Shown: positions 17,401 to 26,611, counted from the stretch's first letter. The stretch is DNA of 64,000 nt from Rhodobacteraceae bacterium KLH11 (GCA_000158135.1 DS999531.1:1167272-1231271); one strand, 5' to 3'. A program made the numbers and translations. Notes: a model not told the origin generated them from the letters alone.

Positions 17401-19235
17401 GCGGCGGCCTCCGGGTTCAGGAAGCCCCCAGATTGCCGCGCCCAGAACTGGGCGTAAAGCCCGCCATGCGCAAGCAGGTCGGAATGGCTGCCTTGTTCAA
17501 CGATGCGGCCGCCATCCATCACCAGTATCCGGTCCATCTGCGCGATGGTGCTCAGCCGATGGGCGATGGCGATCACGGTCTTGCCTTGCATCATGCCGTA
17601 GAGGGTTTCCTGTATCGAAGCTTCCACCTCGGAATCTAGGGCGGATGTGGCCTCGTCCAACAGCAAAATCGGCGCGTCCTTCAGGATTACACGCGCCAGC
17701 GTCACCCGCTGGCGTTGACCGCCGGACAGTTTCACACCCCGCTCACCCACATGCGCATCATAACCGGTGCGGCCTTCAGGGTCCTGCAGATCAAGGATAA
17801 ACTCATGCGCCTCAGCCTGTTTGGCGGCCGCAATCATCTGTTCCTCGGTTGCATCAGGGCGACCATAGAGGATGTTGGCCCGCACGGAACGGTGCAGCAG
17901 GGCGCTGTCCTGCTGGACCATCCCGATATGGCTGCGCAAGCTGTCCTGCGTGACCTTTGCGATGTCCTGATCATCAATCAGAATCGCACCCTGTTCCACG
18001 TCGTAAAACCGCAAAAGGAGCTTTACCAGAGTCGATTTTCCCGCACCCGAGCGTCCGATCAATCCGATCTTCTCACCCGGTTCGATCGTCAGGTTGACGT
18101 GATCCAAGCCACCGGTCTTGCGCCCATAATGGTGTGACAGATCGCGGATTTCGATCTGACCGTCGCCCAGTTGCAGAGGTCCCGCATCAGACGCATCCAG
18201 CAAATCAATGGGCTGAGCGATGGTCTGCATACCTTCGGCAACGATGCCCAGCTCGCGAAAGAAAGACGTCAGCGCCCACATGATCCATCCGGTCATGGCA
18301 TTCAGCCGCAAGGTCAGCGCTGTGGCAGCTGCCACCACACCAACCGAGGCGCTGCCCTGTGCCCACAGCAGGATCGCCCAGCCGACGACGCCCACGATCA
18401 GCAGACCGTTCAGGGCAACCAGCGTGCCATCCATGATGGTAAAGATCCGCATCTCGATCTGGAACGTGCGGCGGGTTTCCGAGATCGCCTCGCGCGCGTA
18501 GTCCAGCTCCTGCGTGCCGTGGGCAAACATCTTGATCGAAGGGATGTTGGTGTAGCTGTCCACAATCCGGCCCGTCACCGTCGAACGCGCATCTGAAGCC
18601 GCCTGCGATGCGGGGCCAACCCGTTTGACAGTCCAGCGCACAAGCGCACCATAAAGCACCAGCCAGATCAGCAGCGGCAGCAACAAGCGTGGATCAGCCG
18701 CCATCAGCAAAATGGCCGCACCGATCATATAGGCGATCGAGAACGAGATCGCATCGAACACCTGAAACACGACCTCACCTGCAGCGGGCGGGGTTTGTAC
18801 GACCCGGTTGGCGATGCGTCCGGCAAAATCATTCTCGAACCAGCCAACGGATTGACGCAGAACATGTTTATGGGCGCGCCAACGGATCAGCGTGCCGAAA
18901 TTCGGCAAGATCGTGTTGTTGAGCAGAAAGACATCAACAAGCTGCAGAATCGGGCGGATGAACAGAATCAGCGCAGCGACCACGATCAGTTCGGTTCCAT
19001 GAGCCTGCCAGAATTCGGCAGGTGAACCGCCCAACAGGTCCACAACGCGACCCATATAGAAGATCAGCCCGACCTCGACCGCCGCAACGATCACCGACAT
19101 CAACGCGGCCAGAACAAAGACGCGTTTGAAGGGTTGCGAATAGCCCAGCATGAACGGCCACAGCCGCGTCGGTGGCGTGTCAACCTGTTCATAGGCAACA
19201 AAAGGATCAATGAGGTTTTCGAAATAGCGAAACAT
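17397..19235 (-). CDS. ABC exporter, fused membrane-ATPase half transporter (first gene)
   Basis: A 612-residue paralogue of the downstream gene, with the same domain order: six-helix exporter domain, then the ATPase with GLIGRSGAGKSTLV, MVQQDS, LSGGQRQRVTLARVI, PILLLDEATSALD and AHRLST. Both ATPases look catalytically complete, unlike the many heterodimers in which one site is degenerate. The two proteins share long stretches, including SEVEASIQ and HIVESGTH/RIVEQGSH-like ends. It is first of a likely three-gene operon with the second ABC gene and the RNA methyltransferase. The 193 bases upstream (to pcnB) hold no gene and presumably its promoter. Confidence 0.9.
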   Translation of the reverse strand: MFRYFENLIDPFVAYEQVDTPPTRLWPFMLGYSQPFKRVFVLAALMSVIVAAVEVGLIFYMGRVVDLLGGSPAEFWQAHGTELIVVAALILFIRPILQLVDVFLLNNTILPNFGTLIRWRAHKHVLRQSVGWFENDFAGRIANRVVQTPPAAGEVVFQVFDAISFSIAYMIGAAILLMAADPRLLLPLLIWLVLYGALVRWTVKRVGPASQAASDARSTVTGRIVDSYTNIPSIKMFAHGTQELDYAREAISETRRTFQIEMRIFTIMDGTLVALNGLLIVGVVGWAILLWAQGSASVGVVAAATALTLRLNAMTGWIMWALTSFFRELGIVAEGMQTIAQPIDLLDASDAGPLQLGDGQIEIRDLSHHYGRKTGGLDHVNLTIEPGEKIGLIGRSGAGKSTLVKLLLRFYDVEQGAILIDDQDIAKVTQDSLRSHIGMVQQDSALLHRSVRANILYGRPDATEEQMIAAAKQAEAHEFILDLQDPEGRTGYDAHVGERGVKLSGGQRQRVTLARVILKDAPILLLDEATSALDSEVEASIQETLYGMMQGKTVIAIAHRLSTIAQMDRILVMDGGRIVEQGSHSDLLAHGGLYAQFWARQSGGFLNPEAAA

Positions 19236-19428
19236 GGAGAGTGCTCCGATTGAGCAATAGACAAGTCATGCGAAGAAAGATGGCGCCAGAACACCACCCT
19301 TACGGGTCACGTGTTCCGGGCTTTAGCCGAACCAGATCCCGTAGTACATTCGCATTCCTCCCTCCGTGTGAGTCCCGCGCACCCTGCCAAAACTTGCAGG
19401 CTTTGTCATCCCTTTTTGAGACTTCGCA

Positions 19429-20583
19429 CTAATCCGCCAGCAACTCTTCGCGGCCGAGCGCGAAATCCGAGGCGATCCAGCGCGCCTCAAGCTCGGCCAG
19501 TTTCGCGCCCAGCGCAGGGCCTGTGAAGGCCGGAATCAGATCCGTCGCCTTGATCGGGAAACTGGCCGCAGCCCCGTGTTCAAGGGCGTCGGCCAGATCA
19601 TTCGACCAAGGTTGTTCCAGAAATGCACAGCGCAAAAGGGTTTCGTGCAAACCACCCTCGGCCCCATAACGATAGCCCAGTTCGGCCACGCTGGTGGTTG
19701 CCATCGCCTCATCCCGCATACGGGTCAGGCGTTGCAGTTGCGCCCGGCTGAGGCGCAGCGTTTTGGCGACCTCGACAGGTGCAACAGCCGCCAGCCGGCG
19801 AATCGGCTCCGGCGTGGCACCGGCGTCCTGTTCCAGCTTCACCAGAATCGCCAGTGCCGTATCATCAGCGCCCGGCAGCAGCTGCGCCAACACGCCCGCG
19901 CTGCGCATCGCAGCCACTGAGGGTGCCGGATCAGGCGCGGCAAGCAGTTTCAGCATTTCGGCCCCAACGCGTTCGCGGGACAGTGTTTCCAGACCGTCAA
20001 GATTGGCAGCAATCGCGCCCAGCGCATCGGCGTCAAACCCGGCATCGGCATCGCCATACCAGGCGTGAAAGCGGAAATACCGTAGTGACCGCAGATAATC
20101 TTCGCGGATACGTTTCTCTGCCTCACCAATGAATCGCACGCGCCGGGCTTGCAGATCGCGCAGGCCATCCAGCGGATCAAGGATGGTGCCATCGGGGCGG
20201 GCATAAAGGGCATTCATGGTGAAATCGCGGCGGGCGGCGTCCTCTTCAACCTTATCGGAAAAGGCCACAACCGCACGGCGACCATCGGTTTCCACGTCAC
20301 GGCGGAAGGTGGTGACCTCGTGCGGGGTGCCACCGCTGACGATTGTCACGGTGCCATGATCAATCCCGGTAGGGATCGGTTTCAGCCCGGCCTTTTGCGC
20401 CAGTTCAATGACATGCCCGGGCCTCGCATCTGTTGCGATATCAATGTCGGAAACCGGGGCGCGCAGCAGTGCATTGCGCACGCAGCCACCGACAAATAGC
20501 GCCTGTGCCCCACCTGCAGTCAGGGCCGCGCATACATCCTGAGTGGCATTTGCTGTAATCCAGTCTTCCGTGATCCGCTTCAT
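19429..20583 (-). CDS. CCA-adding tRNA nucleotidyltransferase / poly(A) polymerase family
   Basis: A 384-residue class II nucleotidyltransferase. It has the GG motif (LFVGGCVRNALL), the catalytic DxD (SDIDIATDAR), the RRDFTMNALYARPDG motif and the DPLDGLRDLQARRVRFIG and IREDYLRSLRYFRFHA stretches shared by CCA-adding enzymes and PcnB. It repairs or adds the 3' CCA of tRNAs; in alphaproteobacteria this single type is normally the CCA enzyme. The start codon overlaps the nudix gene stop by four bases, so it is last in the hslO-nudix-CCA operon. Length is typical for the group. Confidence 0.9.
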   Translation of the reverse strand: MKRITEDWITANATQDVCAALTAGGAQALFVGGCVRNALLRAPVSDIDIATDARPGHVIELAQKAGLKPIPTGIDHGTVTIVSGGTPHEVTTFRRDVETDGRRAVVAFSDKVEEDAARRDFTMNALYARPDGTILDPLDGLRDLQARRVRFIGEAEKRIREDYLRSLRYFRFHAWYGDADAGFDADALGAIAANLDGLETLSRERVGAEMLKLLAAPDPAPSVAAMRSAGVLAQLLPGADDTALAILVKLEQDAGATPEPIRRLAAVAPVEVAKTLRLSRAQLQRLTRMRDEAMATTSVAELGYRYGAEGGLHETLLRCAFLEQPWSNDLADALEHGAAASFPIKATDLIPAFTGPALGAKLAELEARWIASDFALGREELLAD

Positions 20584-21179
20584 TCGCTCATCCGCGCCGC
20601 CAATCCCCGCAGCATCCGCGCCGTTGCGCCCCAGATGTAATAGGGGCCATAGGGCACAGCATAGTAATACCGTTTCTGACCACGCCAGCGGCGCGACTCA
20701 ACGACATAATTCGCCGGGTTCAGAACATGCGCAAGCGGAACAGAAAAGACTTCGTCCACTTCTCCGGGTTCGGCAACCGTTTCAAAGCCGGATTCGAGGA
20801 TCGCAACAACAGGCGTAACCGAAAAGGATGTCACGGTTTCATGGGTGGGCAGATGGCCCAGAATGCGGGGCATATCCGGGGGCAGGCCGATCTCTTCCCG
20901 CGCTTCGCGCAGGGCTGTGGCGGTAATATCGGCATCACCTTCATCCTGCTTACCACCTGGAAACGCAATCTGACCCGGGTGGTGTTTCAACGCAGAAGAG
21001 CGTTTGGTCAGGACCAACCGAGGCACATCCCTCGCCACCGAAACAGGCACTAACACAGCGGCAGGGCGCAATTTGCGCCCTTCAGGCAGCACTGTGTCCG
21101 GGTTCAGATCAAAGTCACTTGACCTGGAACCTTCACGGCTCAGCGCCTCGGTGAGCTCTGATATCAGATCACGCGCCAT
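20580..21179 (-). CDS. Nudix hydrolase, CoA pyrophosphatase (NudL-like)
   Basis: A 199-residue nudix protein. The box reads PGGKQDEGDADITATALREA then REEIGLP, with the extra residue seen in the CoA-diphosphatase group, and the preceding KRSSALKHHPGQIAFPGG is the UPF0035 signature of that group. Family members split CoA to phosphopantetheine and 3',5'-ADP. I chose the ATG at 21179 (MARDLISELTEAL); it overlaps the hslO stop by 11 bases. Its own stop overlaps the CCA enzyme start. The actual substrate is inferred from family. Confidence 0.85.
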   Translation of the reverse strand: MARDLISELTEALSREGSRSSDFDLNPDTVLPEGRKLRPAAVLVPVSVARDVPRLVLTKRSSALKHHPGQIAFPGGKQDEGDADITATALREAREEIGLPPDMPRILGHLPTHETVTSFSVTPVVAILESGFETVAEPGEVDEVFSVPLAHVLNPANYVVESRRWRGQKRYYYAVPYGPYYIWGATARMLRGLAARMSE

Positions 21180-22155
21180 CCGGGCTTTCAGCCTCGAACC
21201 CGACCGTGGCGGGATCCAGAACATAATGGGCACCACAGAACTGACAGTCGGCAGTAACGGTACCTTCGTCAGTCGTCATCGTGGCGATATCCTGCGCCGA
21301 ATAGATCGACAGGCTTTGGCGCACGCGTTCTTCGGAACAGGTGCAGCCGAACTGTACCTGCTGCGCGTCATACACGCGGGGCTGTTCTTCGTGAAACAGA
21401 CGTACCAGCAGGTCCGTCGGCGCAACCGAAGGCCCGATCAGTTCCAGATCATCCACGGTGTCGAGCAGGATGTTGACACGGCCCCAGTTCTCACCCTCTT
21501 CACCATCGACGAGATCGGCGGCCGTCAGGATATCACCACTGCCTTCTCCGGAGGCAGCAAAAGGCGAAGCCTTGGGCATATGCTGCAGCATGATCCCACC
21601 CGCGCGCCAGTGTTCGCCAACACCGGGTTCGGTTGATTTGCCAAAACTCAGCGAGAAGCGGGTCGGCAGTTGTTCGGACTGTGCAAAATAAGCCTCGGCA
21701 CAGGCGCTAAGCGATCCTCCGGCAAGCGGGGTGATCCCTTGATAGGGTTGTGTGCCCTCACCCTGATCGATCATGATGGCAAAATAGCCCTCGCCCACCT
21801 GATCGAAGGGCGCGGCATCGGTCAGCCGGTCACGGTCAAAACTGGCATAGGCGCGGATTTTCGCGGGCTGGCCTTCTTCCTGCGGCGCATAATAGTCGGT
21901 GGCGATCATCCGCACCGCGCCCTTGGACTGGACCTGCAGGGACAGCTTCCAGCGCAGAGATACCGTCTGGCCGATCAAGGCGGTCAGCAAGGCCATCTCG
22001 GCCACCAGCGCTTCGACAGCTTGCGGATAGTCATGCTGTTTCAGGATACCGCCCAATACGCCATCCAACCGGGCCACGCGGCCACGCATATCCGGTACAT
22101 CAAGTTGAAAGGGCAGGACGGTGTCGTCCCACGCGATTTTCGTTCCAAGAGACAT
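21169..22155 (-). CDS. hslO: Redox-regulated holdase chaperone Hsp33
   Basis: A 328-residue Hsp33. The C-terminal zinc centre is complete: CxC in FGCTCSEERV and CxxC in ADCQFCGAHY, the four cysteines that form disulfides under oxidative stress and switch on holdase activity. The N-terminal domain includes ALIGQTVSLRWKLSLQVQ and the GYFAIMIDQGEGTQPYQGI stretch. ATG 22155 has AAGGA upstream; an in-frame extension to 22230 is not supported. It leads the hslO-nudix-CCA operon, and a sigma-32-like element lies at 22196-22223. Length is a little above E. coli Hsp33 (292), as is usual in alphaproteobacteria. Confidence 0.95.
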   Translation of the reverse strand: MSLGTKIAWDDTVLPFQLDVPDMRGRVARLDGVLGGILKQHDYPQAVEALVAEMALLTALIGQTVSLRWKLSLQVQSKGAVRMIATDYYAPQEEGQPAKIRAYASFDRDRLTDAAPFDQVGEGYFAIMIDQGEGTQPYQGITPLAGGSLSACAEAYFAQSEQLPTRFSLSFGKSTEPGVGEHWRAGGIMLQHMPKASPFAASGEGSGDILTAADLVDGEEGENWGRVNILLDTVDDLELIGPSVAPTDLLVRLFHEEQPRVYDAQQVQFGCTCSEERVRQSLSIYSAQDIATMTTDEGTVTADCQFCGAHYVLDPATVGFEAESPDGA

Positions 22156-22195
22156 GAGGGTTTCCTTACACGCCGCAGGTTGGCATACCGCCACC

Positions 22196-22223
22196 ATATA
22201 GGTCGAACAATTTGGGTTGAAAG
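22196..22223 (-). promoter_or_regulatory. Possible sigma-32-like promoter of hslO
   Basis: On the minus strand, CTTT (22223-22220) is followed after 17 bases by CCTATAT (22202-22196), about 40 bases before the hslO ATG. The -10 part fits the alphaproteobacterial RpoH pattern CYTATnT exactly; the -35 part differs at the G of CTTG. The downstream chaperone gene makes heat or oxidative control plausible. Confidence 0.45.
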
Positions 22224-22232
22224 GGGCCATAC

Positions 22233-22676
22233 ATGATCAGGCGGTTCGGTGAAACCCCCGAGGCCGGTCGCAGGTATACGCGGCGCCCGGGTGTCTATGC
22301 CCTGCTACCACAGGGCAGCCGGTTATTGCTGACCTGTCAGACAGAACCCGGCCCGGATTTGCAATTGCCCGGCGGCGGAATCGACCCCGGCGAATCCCCG
22401 ATCACCGCGCTGCATCGCGAAATTTACGAGGAAACCGGCTGGCTGATCGCGGCACCCCGGCGTTTGGGCGCGTTTCGCCGTTTTACCTACATGCCCGAAT
22501 ATGACCTTTGGGCCGAAAAGGTCTGCCTGATCTACCGTGCGCGCCCGGTCCGCCGCCTCGGCCCGCCAACCGAAGCCTTTCACGAAGCTCTGTGGATGGA
22601 GACCGCCGACGCGGTGCATCTATTGGGCAATGACGGCGATGCCCATTTCGCACAGCGCTACCTGCAAACGCTTTGA
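22233..22676 (+). CDS. Nudix hydrolase
   Basis: A 147-residue nudix protein with a perfect box, GGIDPGESPITALHREIYEE followed by TGW (G-x5-E-x7-RE-x2-EE-x-G). It is divergent from hslO, across 77 bases, and ends two bases before the convergent response-regulator gene. The substrate cannot be predicted; the small size and lack of extra domains resemble mutator-type or (di)nucleoside-polyphosphate hydrolases. The ATG at 22233 is the only reasonable start. Confidence 0.85.
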   Translation: MIRRFGETPEAGRRYTRRPGVYALLPQGSRLLLTCQTEPGPDLQLPGGGIDPGESPITALHREIYEETGWLIAAPRRLGAFRRFTYMPEYDLWAEKVCLIYRARPVRRLGPPTEAFHEALWMETADAVHLLGNDGDAHFAQRYLQTL

Positions 22677-22678
22677 AA

Positions 22679-23953
22679 TCAGGGCCCGTTATATTCGAAA
22701 AATACCGCCGAGACGTCATCCTCCAACCCATGTTCCGGGGACATGACCTGCGTCAGACGCCAGAACATGTCATCCAGAAATTCTGACCCGGAATTCTCGG
22801 TCAGGCAATCTGTCGCCATTGCAAGCAACCCGTCATCATCCAGCAGGCGCCCGTCTTTCAGGCGGCATTCGGTAAAACCATCCGAATAAAGCAACAGCTT
22901 GTCGCCCGGCTGCATATGGGTTTCTGTCTGATGAAACGGAACATCTGGCAACAGGCCAATAGGCAACCCCCCTTCCCCCAACAACTCGGTCTCGCCATTG
23001 GCGCGCAGCAGCAGCGGATGCGGGTGCCCGGCCTGTACCATCTTCAAATGACCATTGCGCAAATCGATGATGGTATAGACCATGGTAAAATACTCTTCGA
23101 CCCCGGTATCGGCAATCAGGCGCGCGTTCAGCAGGGCGGCAACCTCTTCCGGGGGCAGCAACGCATAGAATTTGTTGAACCGCCGCTCCATCGCGACATT
23201 CTGATCGAAATGCGTGCTGGACAGATACCCACCCAGCCGCGCCGTCATCATGGCCGAGGTTATCCCGTGACCCGACACATCAATGCTGTAAAACCCAAGC
23301 CTGTTGACGCCCGGTGAGAACATGCCCACCAGATCACCCCCGATATGGCCGCAGGGTTTCAACAACAGGCTGACCCGGGATTTGCCGAACTGACCCGTCA
23401 GTTCGGGCACCAGAGAATCCTGGATCTTGCGGGCCTGCATCAGATCCTTGTCAATCGCGTCATGGGCCAGTTTCAAATCGTTCAACGCGGTCTCAATCAG
23501 GCGATTTTTCTCAGACAATTCCCGCTGCATGTCCAGAATGCGGGCGCCAGCTGATATGCGCGCGCGCAGCTCATCCGCCTCAAGCGGTTTGATCAGAAAA
23601 TCATCCGCCCCCGCATCCAGCCCTTTCGCCACCTCCTGCTTTTCACTTTTCGAGGTCAGAAGGATGAAATAGCTATATTGCTCGGTCGCGAGATTGCGAA
23701 AGGCATGGCAAAACTCCAGCCCGCTCATGCCCGGCATCACCCAATCGCTGAGAACCAGCTGGGGCGGATCGGACAAGCACAGATCAAGCGCGGCCTCGCC
23801 ATTGTCGGCTTCCAGAACCTCAAACCCCCATTTCTTGAGCGAGGCCACCAGAATGCGCCGCTGCAGACGGCTGTCATCCACCACAAGAACCTTGCGGATC
23901 GCGCCAAAACCCAGCTCGCCCCGGGTCTCTGCTTGACTGGCTTGCGGCACCAT
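22679..23953 (-). CDS. Response regulator fused to PP2C (SpoIIE/RsbU-like) phosphatase
   Basis: A 424-residue cytoplasmic protein. Residues 20-140 are a receiver domain (KVLVVDDSRLQRRIL; phospho-acceptor D70 in LVLSDWVMPGMSG; FLIKPLEADE). A coiled-coil linker (about 140-185, RELSEKNRLIETALND) leads to a PP2C-type serine phosphatase domain with GGDLVGMF, YSIDVSGHGITSAMM, LLLYSDGFTE and DDVSAVF. Such proteins typically dephosphorylate an anti-anti-sigma factor (STAS) in partner-switching control of stress or surface responses. The divergent Hpt gene 141 bases away is a likely phosphodonor. No STAS or anti-sigma gene is in the window. Confidence 0.9.
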   Translation of the reverse strand: MVPQASQAETRGELGFGAIRKVLVVDDSRLQRRILVASLKKWGFEVLEADNGEAALDLCLSDPPQLVLSDWVMPGMSGLEFCHAFRNLATEQYSYFILLTSKSEKQEVAKGLDAGADDFLIKPLEADELRARISAGARILDMQRELSEKNRLIETALNDLKLAHDAIDKDLMQARKIQDSLVPELTGQFGKSRVSLLLKPCGHIGGDLVGMFSPGVNRLGFYSIDVSGHGITSAMMTARLGGYLSSTHFDQNVAMERRFNKFYALLPPEEVAALLNARLIADTGVEEYFTMVYTIIDLRNGHLKMVQAGHPHPLLLRANGETELLGEGGLPIGLLPDVPFHQTETHMQPGDKLLLYSDGFTECRLKDGRLLDDDGLLAMATDCLTENSGSEFLDDMFWRLTQVMSPEHGLEDDVSAVFFEYNGP

Positions 23954-24094
23954 GACGTCCCTGTTTTGATCAACGCTCCTGTTGCCGCAACGCTAGGGGC
24001 GTCAGCTTAATATCCGGTGAAAGACAACCCGGGCACAGTTTAACCCGATATTTACCCGCCGCAGGTTATCTGAATGCAACCGCATGAGGGTGGC

Positions 24095-24424
24095 ATGATT
24101 CAATGGTCCAGGGTCAGACAGTTGCGTGACGAGGTCGGCGCAGAGGAATTCGACGAAGTGGTCGAAATTTTTCTGGACGAGGTGCAGGAAGTCATCGGCA
24201 AGCTGCAAAACGATACAGCGCGGGCAGAGATCGAACAGAACCTGCATTTCCTGAAGGGCAGCGCGCTGAGCCTTGGCTTCGACAGCTTCTCGAAACTCTG
24301 CCAGGATGGTGAACGCCGCGCCGCTGCCGGTGACAGTGCTGCGGTCGATTTGCCCGAAATCTTCTCGGTCTATGACGAATCGAAAATGCTGTTTCAGGCC
24401 GGTCTGGCGGAAAACCTGCGCTAG
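24095..24424 (+). CDS. Histidine-containing phosphotransfer (Hpt) protein
   Basis: A 109-residue free-standing Hpt domain. The phospho-accepting histidine lies in NLHFLKGSALSLGF (consensus HxLKGxxxxxG). I prefer the ATG at 24095 (MIQWSRVRQLRDEVG) because GAGGGTGG lies just before it; an upstream in-frame ATG at 24074 would add seven residues. The gene is divergent from the receiver/PP2C protein and likely relays phosphate to it from a hybrid kinase encoded elsewhere. The stop overlaps the convergent ilvA stop region by four bases. Confidence 0.85.
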   Translation: MIQWSRVRQLRDEVGAEEFDEVVEIFLDEVQEVIGKLQNDTARAEIEQNLHFLKGSALSLGFDSFSKLCQDGERRAAAGDSAAVDLPEIFSVYDESKMLFQAGLAENLR

Positions 24425-25647
24425 ATCACAAACTGCGCCAGTGTTTCATCCTCGGTGATATCAGTATAGGTGAACCCGGCTTCATCCAGATGCGCAAAGA
24501 GACGCACAAAATTCTCGGGTTTGCGGGTTTCGAGCCCGATCAGGACCGACCCGAAATTGCGCGCTGATTTCTTCAGGTATTCGAACCGGGCAATATCATC
24601 CTCGGGGCCGAGGATATTCAGGAACTCTTTCAACGCACCGGGGCGTTGCGGCAGGCGCAGGATGAAGTATTTCTTGACGCCCGAATAACGCTGTGCCCGC
24701 TCCTTGACCTCGGGCAAGCGTTCAAAATCGAAGTTCCCACCCGAGGTGACGCAAACCACGGTTTTGCCACGGACAAAGCTTTGCACGTCGCCCACCGCCT
24801 CAACCGCCAGCGCACCGGCGGGTTCCAGAACGATGCCTTCAACATTCAGCATCTCGATCATCGTGGCGCAGATGCGATCCTCGGCCAATGTAAGCACATC
24901 CGACAAGTGACGGGATTTCAACAGCTTGAACGGTTTCTCGCCGATCCGGCCCACTGCCGCGCCGTCCACAAACGTATCCACATGATCCAGCGACACCGGA
25001 TGCCCTGCTGCCAGAGCCGCGCGCAGGCAGGCTCCGCCCGCGGGCTCGACGAACAGACAATGCGCGCGATCCCCGAACCATGTCGCCACACCTGCCGACA
25101 TGCCACCGCCACCGACCGGCAACACGATATGATCCGGCACGCGGCCCAATTGCTCTTCAATCTCGACCGCCAACGAGGCCTGCCCCTCGATCACATCCTC
25201 ATCATCGAACGGAGACAGAAAATGCCCGCCCTGTTCAGCACACCAGCTTTGCGCAGCAGCCAGAGTATCGTCGAAATAGTCACCCATCAGATGAATCTCG
25301 ACATTATCGCCCCCAAACATCCGGGTTTTCTGAATCTTCTGCTGCGGTGTCGTCACCGGCATGAAGATCACCCCCTTCACGCCCAGATGCCTGCACATAT
25401 AGGCCACGCCCTGCGCGTGATTTCCCGCACTGGCGCAGACGAACAGTTCCTGCCCCTGCTGCTTGCGCATCGCATTGAATGCGCCGCGGATTTTATACGA
25501 CCGCACCGGGCTGAGGTCTTCACGCTTGAGCCAGATATCAGCCCCGTAACGGTCAGACAGATGGGCGTTCCGCTGCAACGGGGTCGCCGGAAAAACAGAA
25601 CGCATCGCCTGTTCGGCAGCGCGGGCGCGGGTCGTGAAATCAGTCAT
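24421..25647 (-). CDS. ilvA: Threonine ammonia-lyase (threonine dehydratase)
   Basis: A 408-residue PLP enzyme that deaminates threonine to 2-oxobutanoate, the first step of isoleucine synthesis. The PLP lysine lies in VRSYKIRGAFNAMRK; the glycine loop in VLPVGGGGMSAGVA and the ASAGNHAQGVAY motif are also present. A C-terminal segment from about residue 320 (YFILRLPQRPGALKEFLNIL) is a single ACT-like regulatory domain. This is the shorter form with one regulatory domain, as often in alphaproteobacteria, so it could be less sensitive to isoleucine than E. coli IlvA. It is a single gene with no ilv neighbours. Confidence 0.93.
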   Translation of the reverse strand: MTDFTTRARAAEQAMRSVFPATPLQRNAHLSDRYGADIWLKREDLSPVRSYKIRGAFNAMRKQQGQELFVCASAGNHAQGVAYMCRHLGVKGVIFMPVTTPQQKIQKTRMFGGDNVEIHLMGDYFDDTLAAAQSWCAEQGGHFLSPFDDEDVIEGQASLAVEIEEQLGRVPDHIVLPVGGGGMSAGVATWFGDRAHCLFVEPAGGACLRAALAAGHPVSLDHVDTFVDGAAVGRIGEKPFKLLKSRHLSDVLTLAEDRICATMIEMLNVEGIVLEPAGALAVEAVGDVQSFVRGKTVVCVTSGGNFDFERLPEVKERAQRYSGVKKYFILRLPQRPGALKEFLNILGPEDDIARFEYLKKSARNFGSVLIGLETRKPENFVRLFAHLDEAGFTYTDITEDETLAQFVI

Positions 25648-25704
25648 GTTGGCCTCACTGGCCTATCCTGACCATAAGGGCAAGGAATACATATGTGTAC
25701 GGGT

Positions 25705-26472
25705 TCAGGACAGCTCGCGTTTTTCGATGAAGATGCCATAGATCGTTGTCAGAATGCTGACATTGATCAAAGGTACGATCAACATGGATGCAAACACGAC
25801 GATCACGACACCGATGATCGGTATGAAAAGCAGCAGTGAAGCCAGTGACTGAAGCAGTAGTTGAAACAATACTGACAAAATAACCAATAGAATAATTGCA
25901 CCACTTGCACCTGAGGTCGCCTGCCATGCCTCAGATAGTTTGATCGGCTTTCCGATAGCTGCGCTGGGAAGAATGGGTGAAGCCCGGTAAAACCCGATTG
26001 AAAGAAAGAGAACCAATCCAACCCAGAATAATATTCCCATCAGGTCAGAGCCTTGTGCCAGCAGACCCATGATCAGCGACGCCGGGATCATTATGATCAT
26101 CCCGAAGAGGATCAGCATCAACAGGCGCCCGAAATAAGCCAACACCCGGTCAAATCTGAAAGGCGGCACCAAGCCGGTTGGATATTCTTCAAGCAATACA
26201 AAACGATGCCAGGACACGACAATCCAGAGCATCACGCCAAATACCACCACCATCACAGACAGCAGCAACCCGACAAGTGATCCGAGTGTTACACCCTCGG
26301 GGAAACCGGTCGTTTCACTATCGAATTCTTCAAACGGGATGCCAAACAGATAAAACAGCCCAATGACCAGCACACCACCAATAAGTGCCGGCACAACGGA
26401 AATTTGCAGTGCCTGCGTCAGGTTCCTCAGAACCATCTTCACCGAGTGCACAAAAATCTCTAGACCCAACAT
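25705..26472 (-). CDS. Polytopic membrane protein of unknown function
   Basis: About 255 residues with roughly five or six strongly hydrophobic segments (near residues 25-45, 65-90, 115-140, 145-165, 190-215 and 220-245). I see no catalytic motif, signal peptide or paralogue. The ATG at 26472 (MLGLEIFVHSVKMVL) has GAAGGGG eight bases upstream; a GTG at 26520 in the same frame is a possible alternative. The gene is AT-richer than its neighbours, partly from isoleucine, leucine and phenylalanine codons. It sits between ilvA and the divergent argG, and neither suggests its role. Confidence 0.7.
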   Translation of the reverse strand: MLGLEIFVHSVKMVLRNLTQALQISVVPALIGGVLVIGLFYLFGIPFEEFDSETTGFPEGVTLGSLVGLLLSVMVVVFGVMLWIVVSWHRFVLLEEYPTGLVPPFRFDRVLAYFGRLLMLILFGMIIMIPASLIMGLLAQGSDLMGILFWVGLVLFLSIGFYRASPILPSAAIGKPIKLSEAWQATSGASGAIILLVILSVLFQLLLQSLASLLLFIPIIGVVIVVFASMLIVPLINVSILTTIYGIFIEKRELS

Positions 26473-26611
26473 GAAAACCGCCCCTTCAACCAATCCTTGT
26501 TCTTTATCTGCCCGTTTCACCCCAATTCCCGGCCTGCGTCAATCCTCGCAACTTGCCCCCGCGTCCAAAACCCGTTAGGGGCCAATCGTCTTACGAATAA
26601 GGGGAAGTCAG

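Noticed and set aside
19239..19260. A GAGTGCT stretch near the ABC promoter resembling half of a CIRCE element
   Set aside because: There is no matching TTAGCACTC arm at the right spacing, so this is not a HrcA operator.
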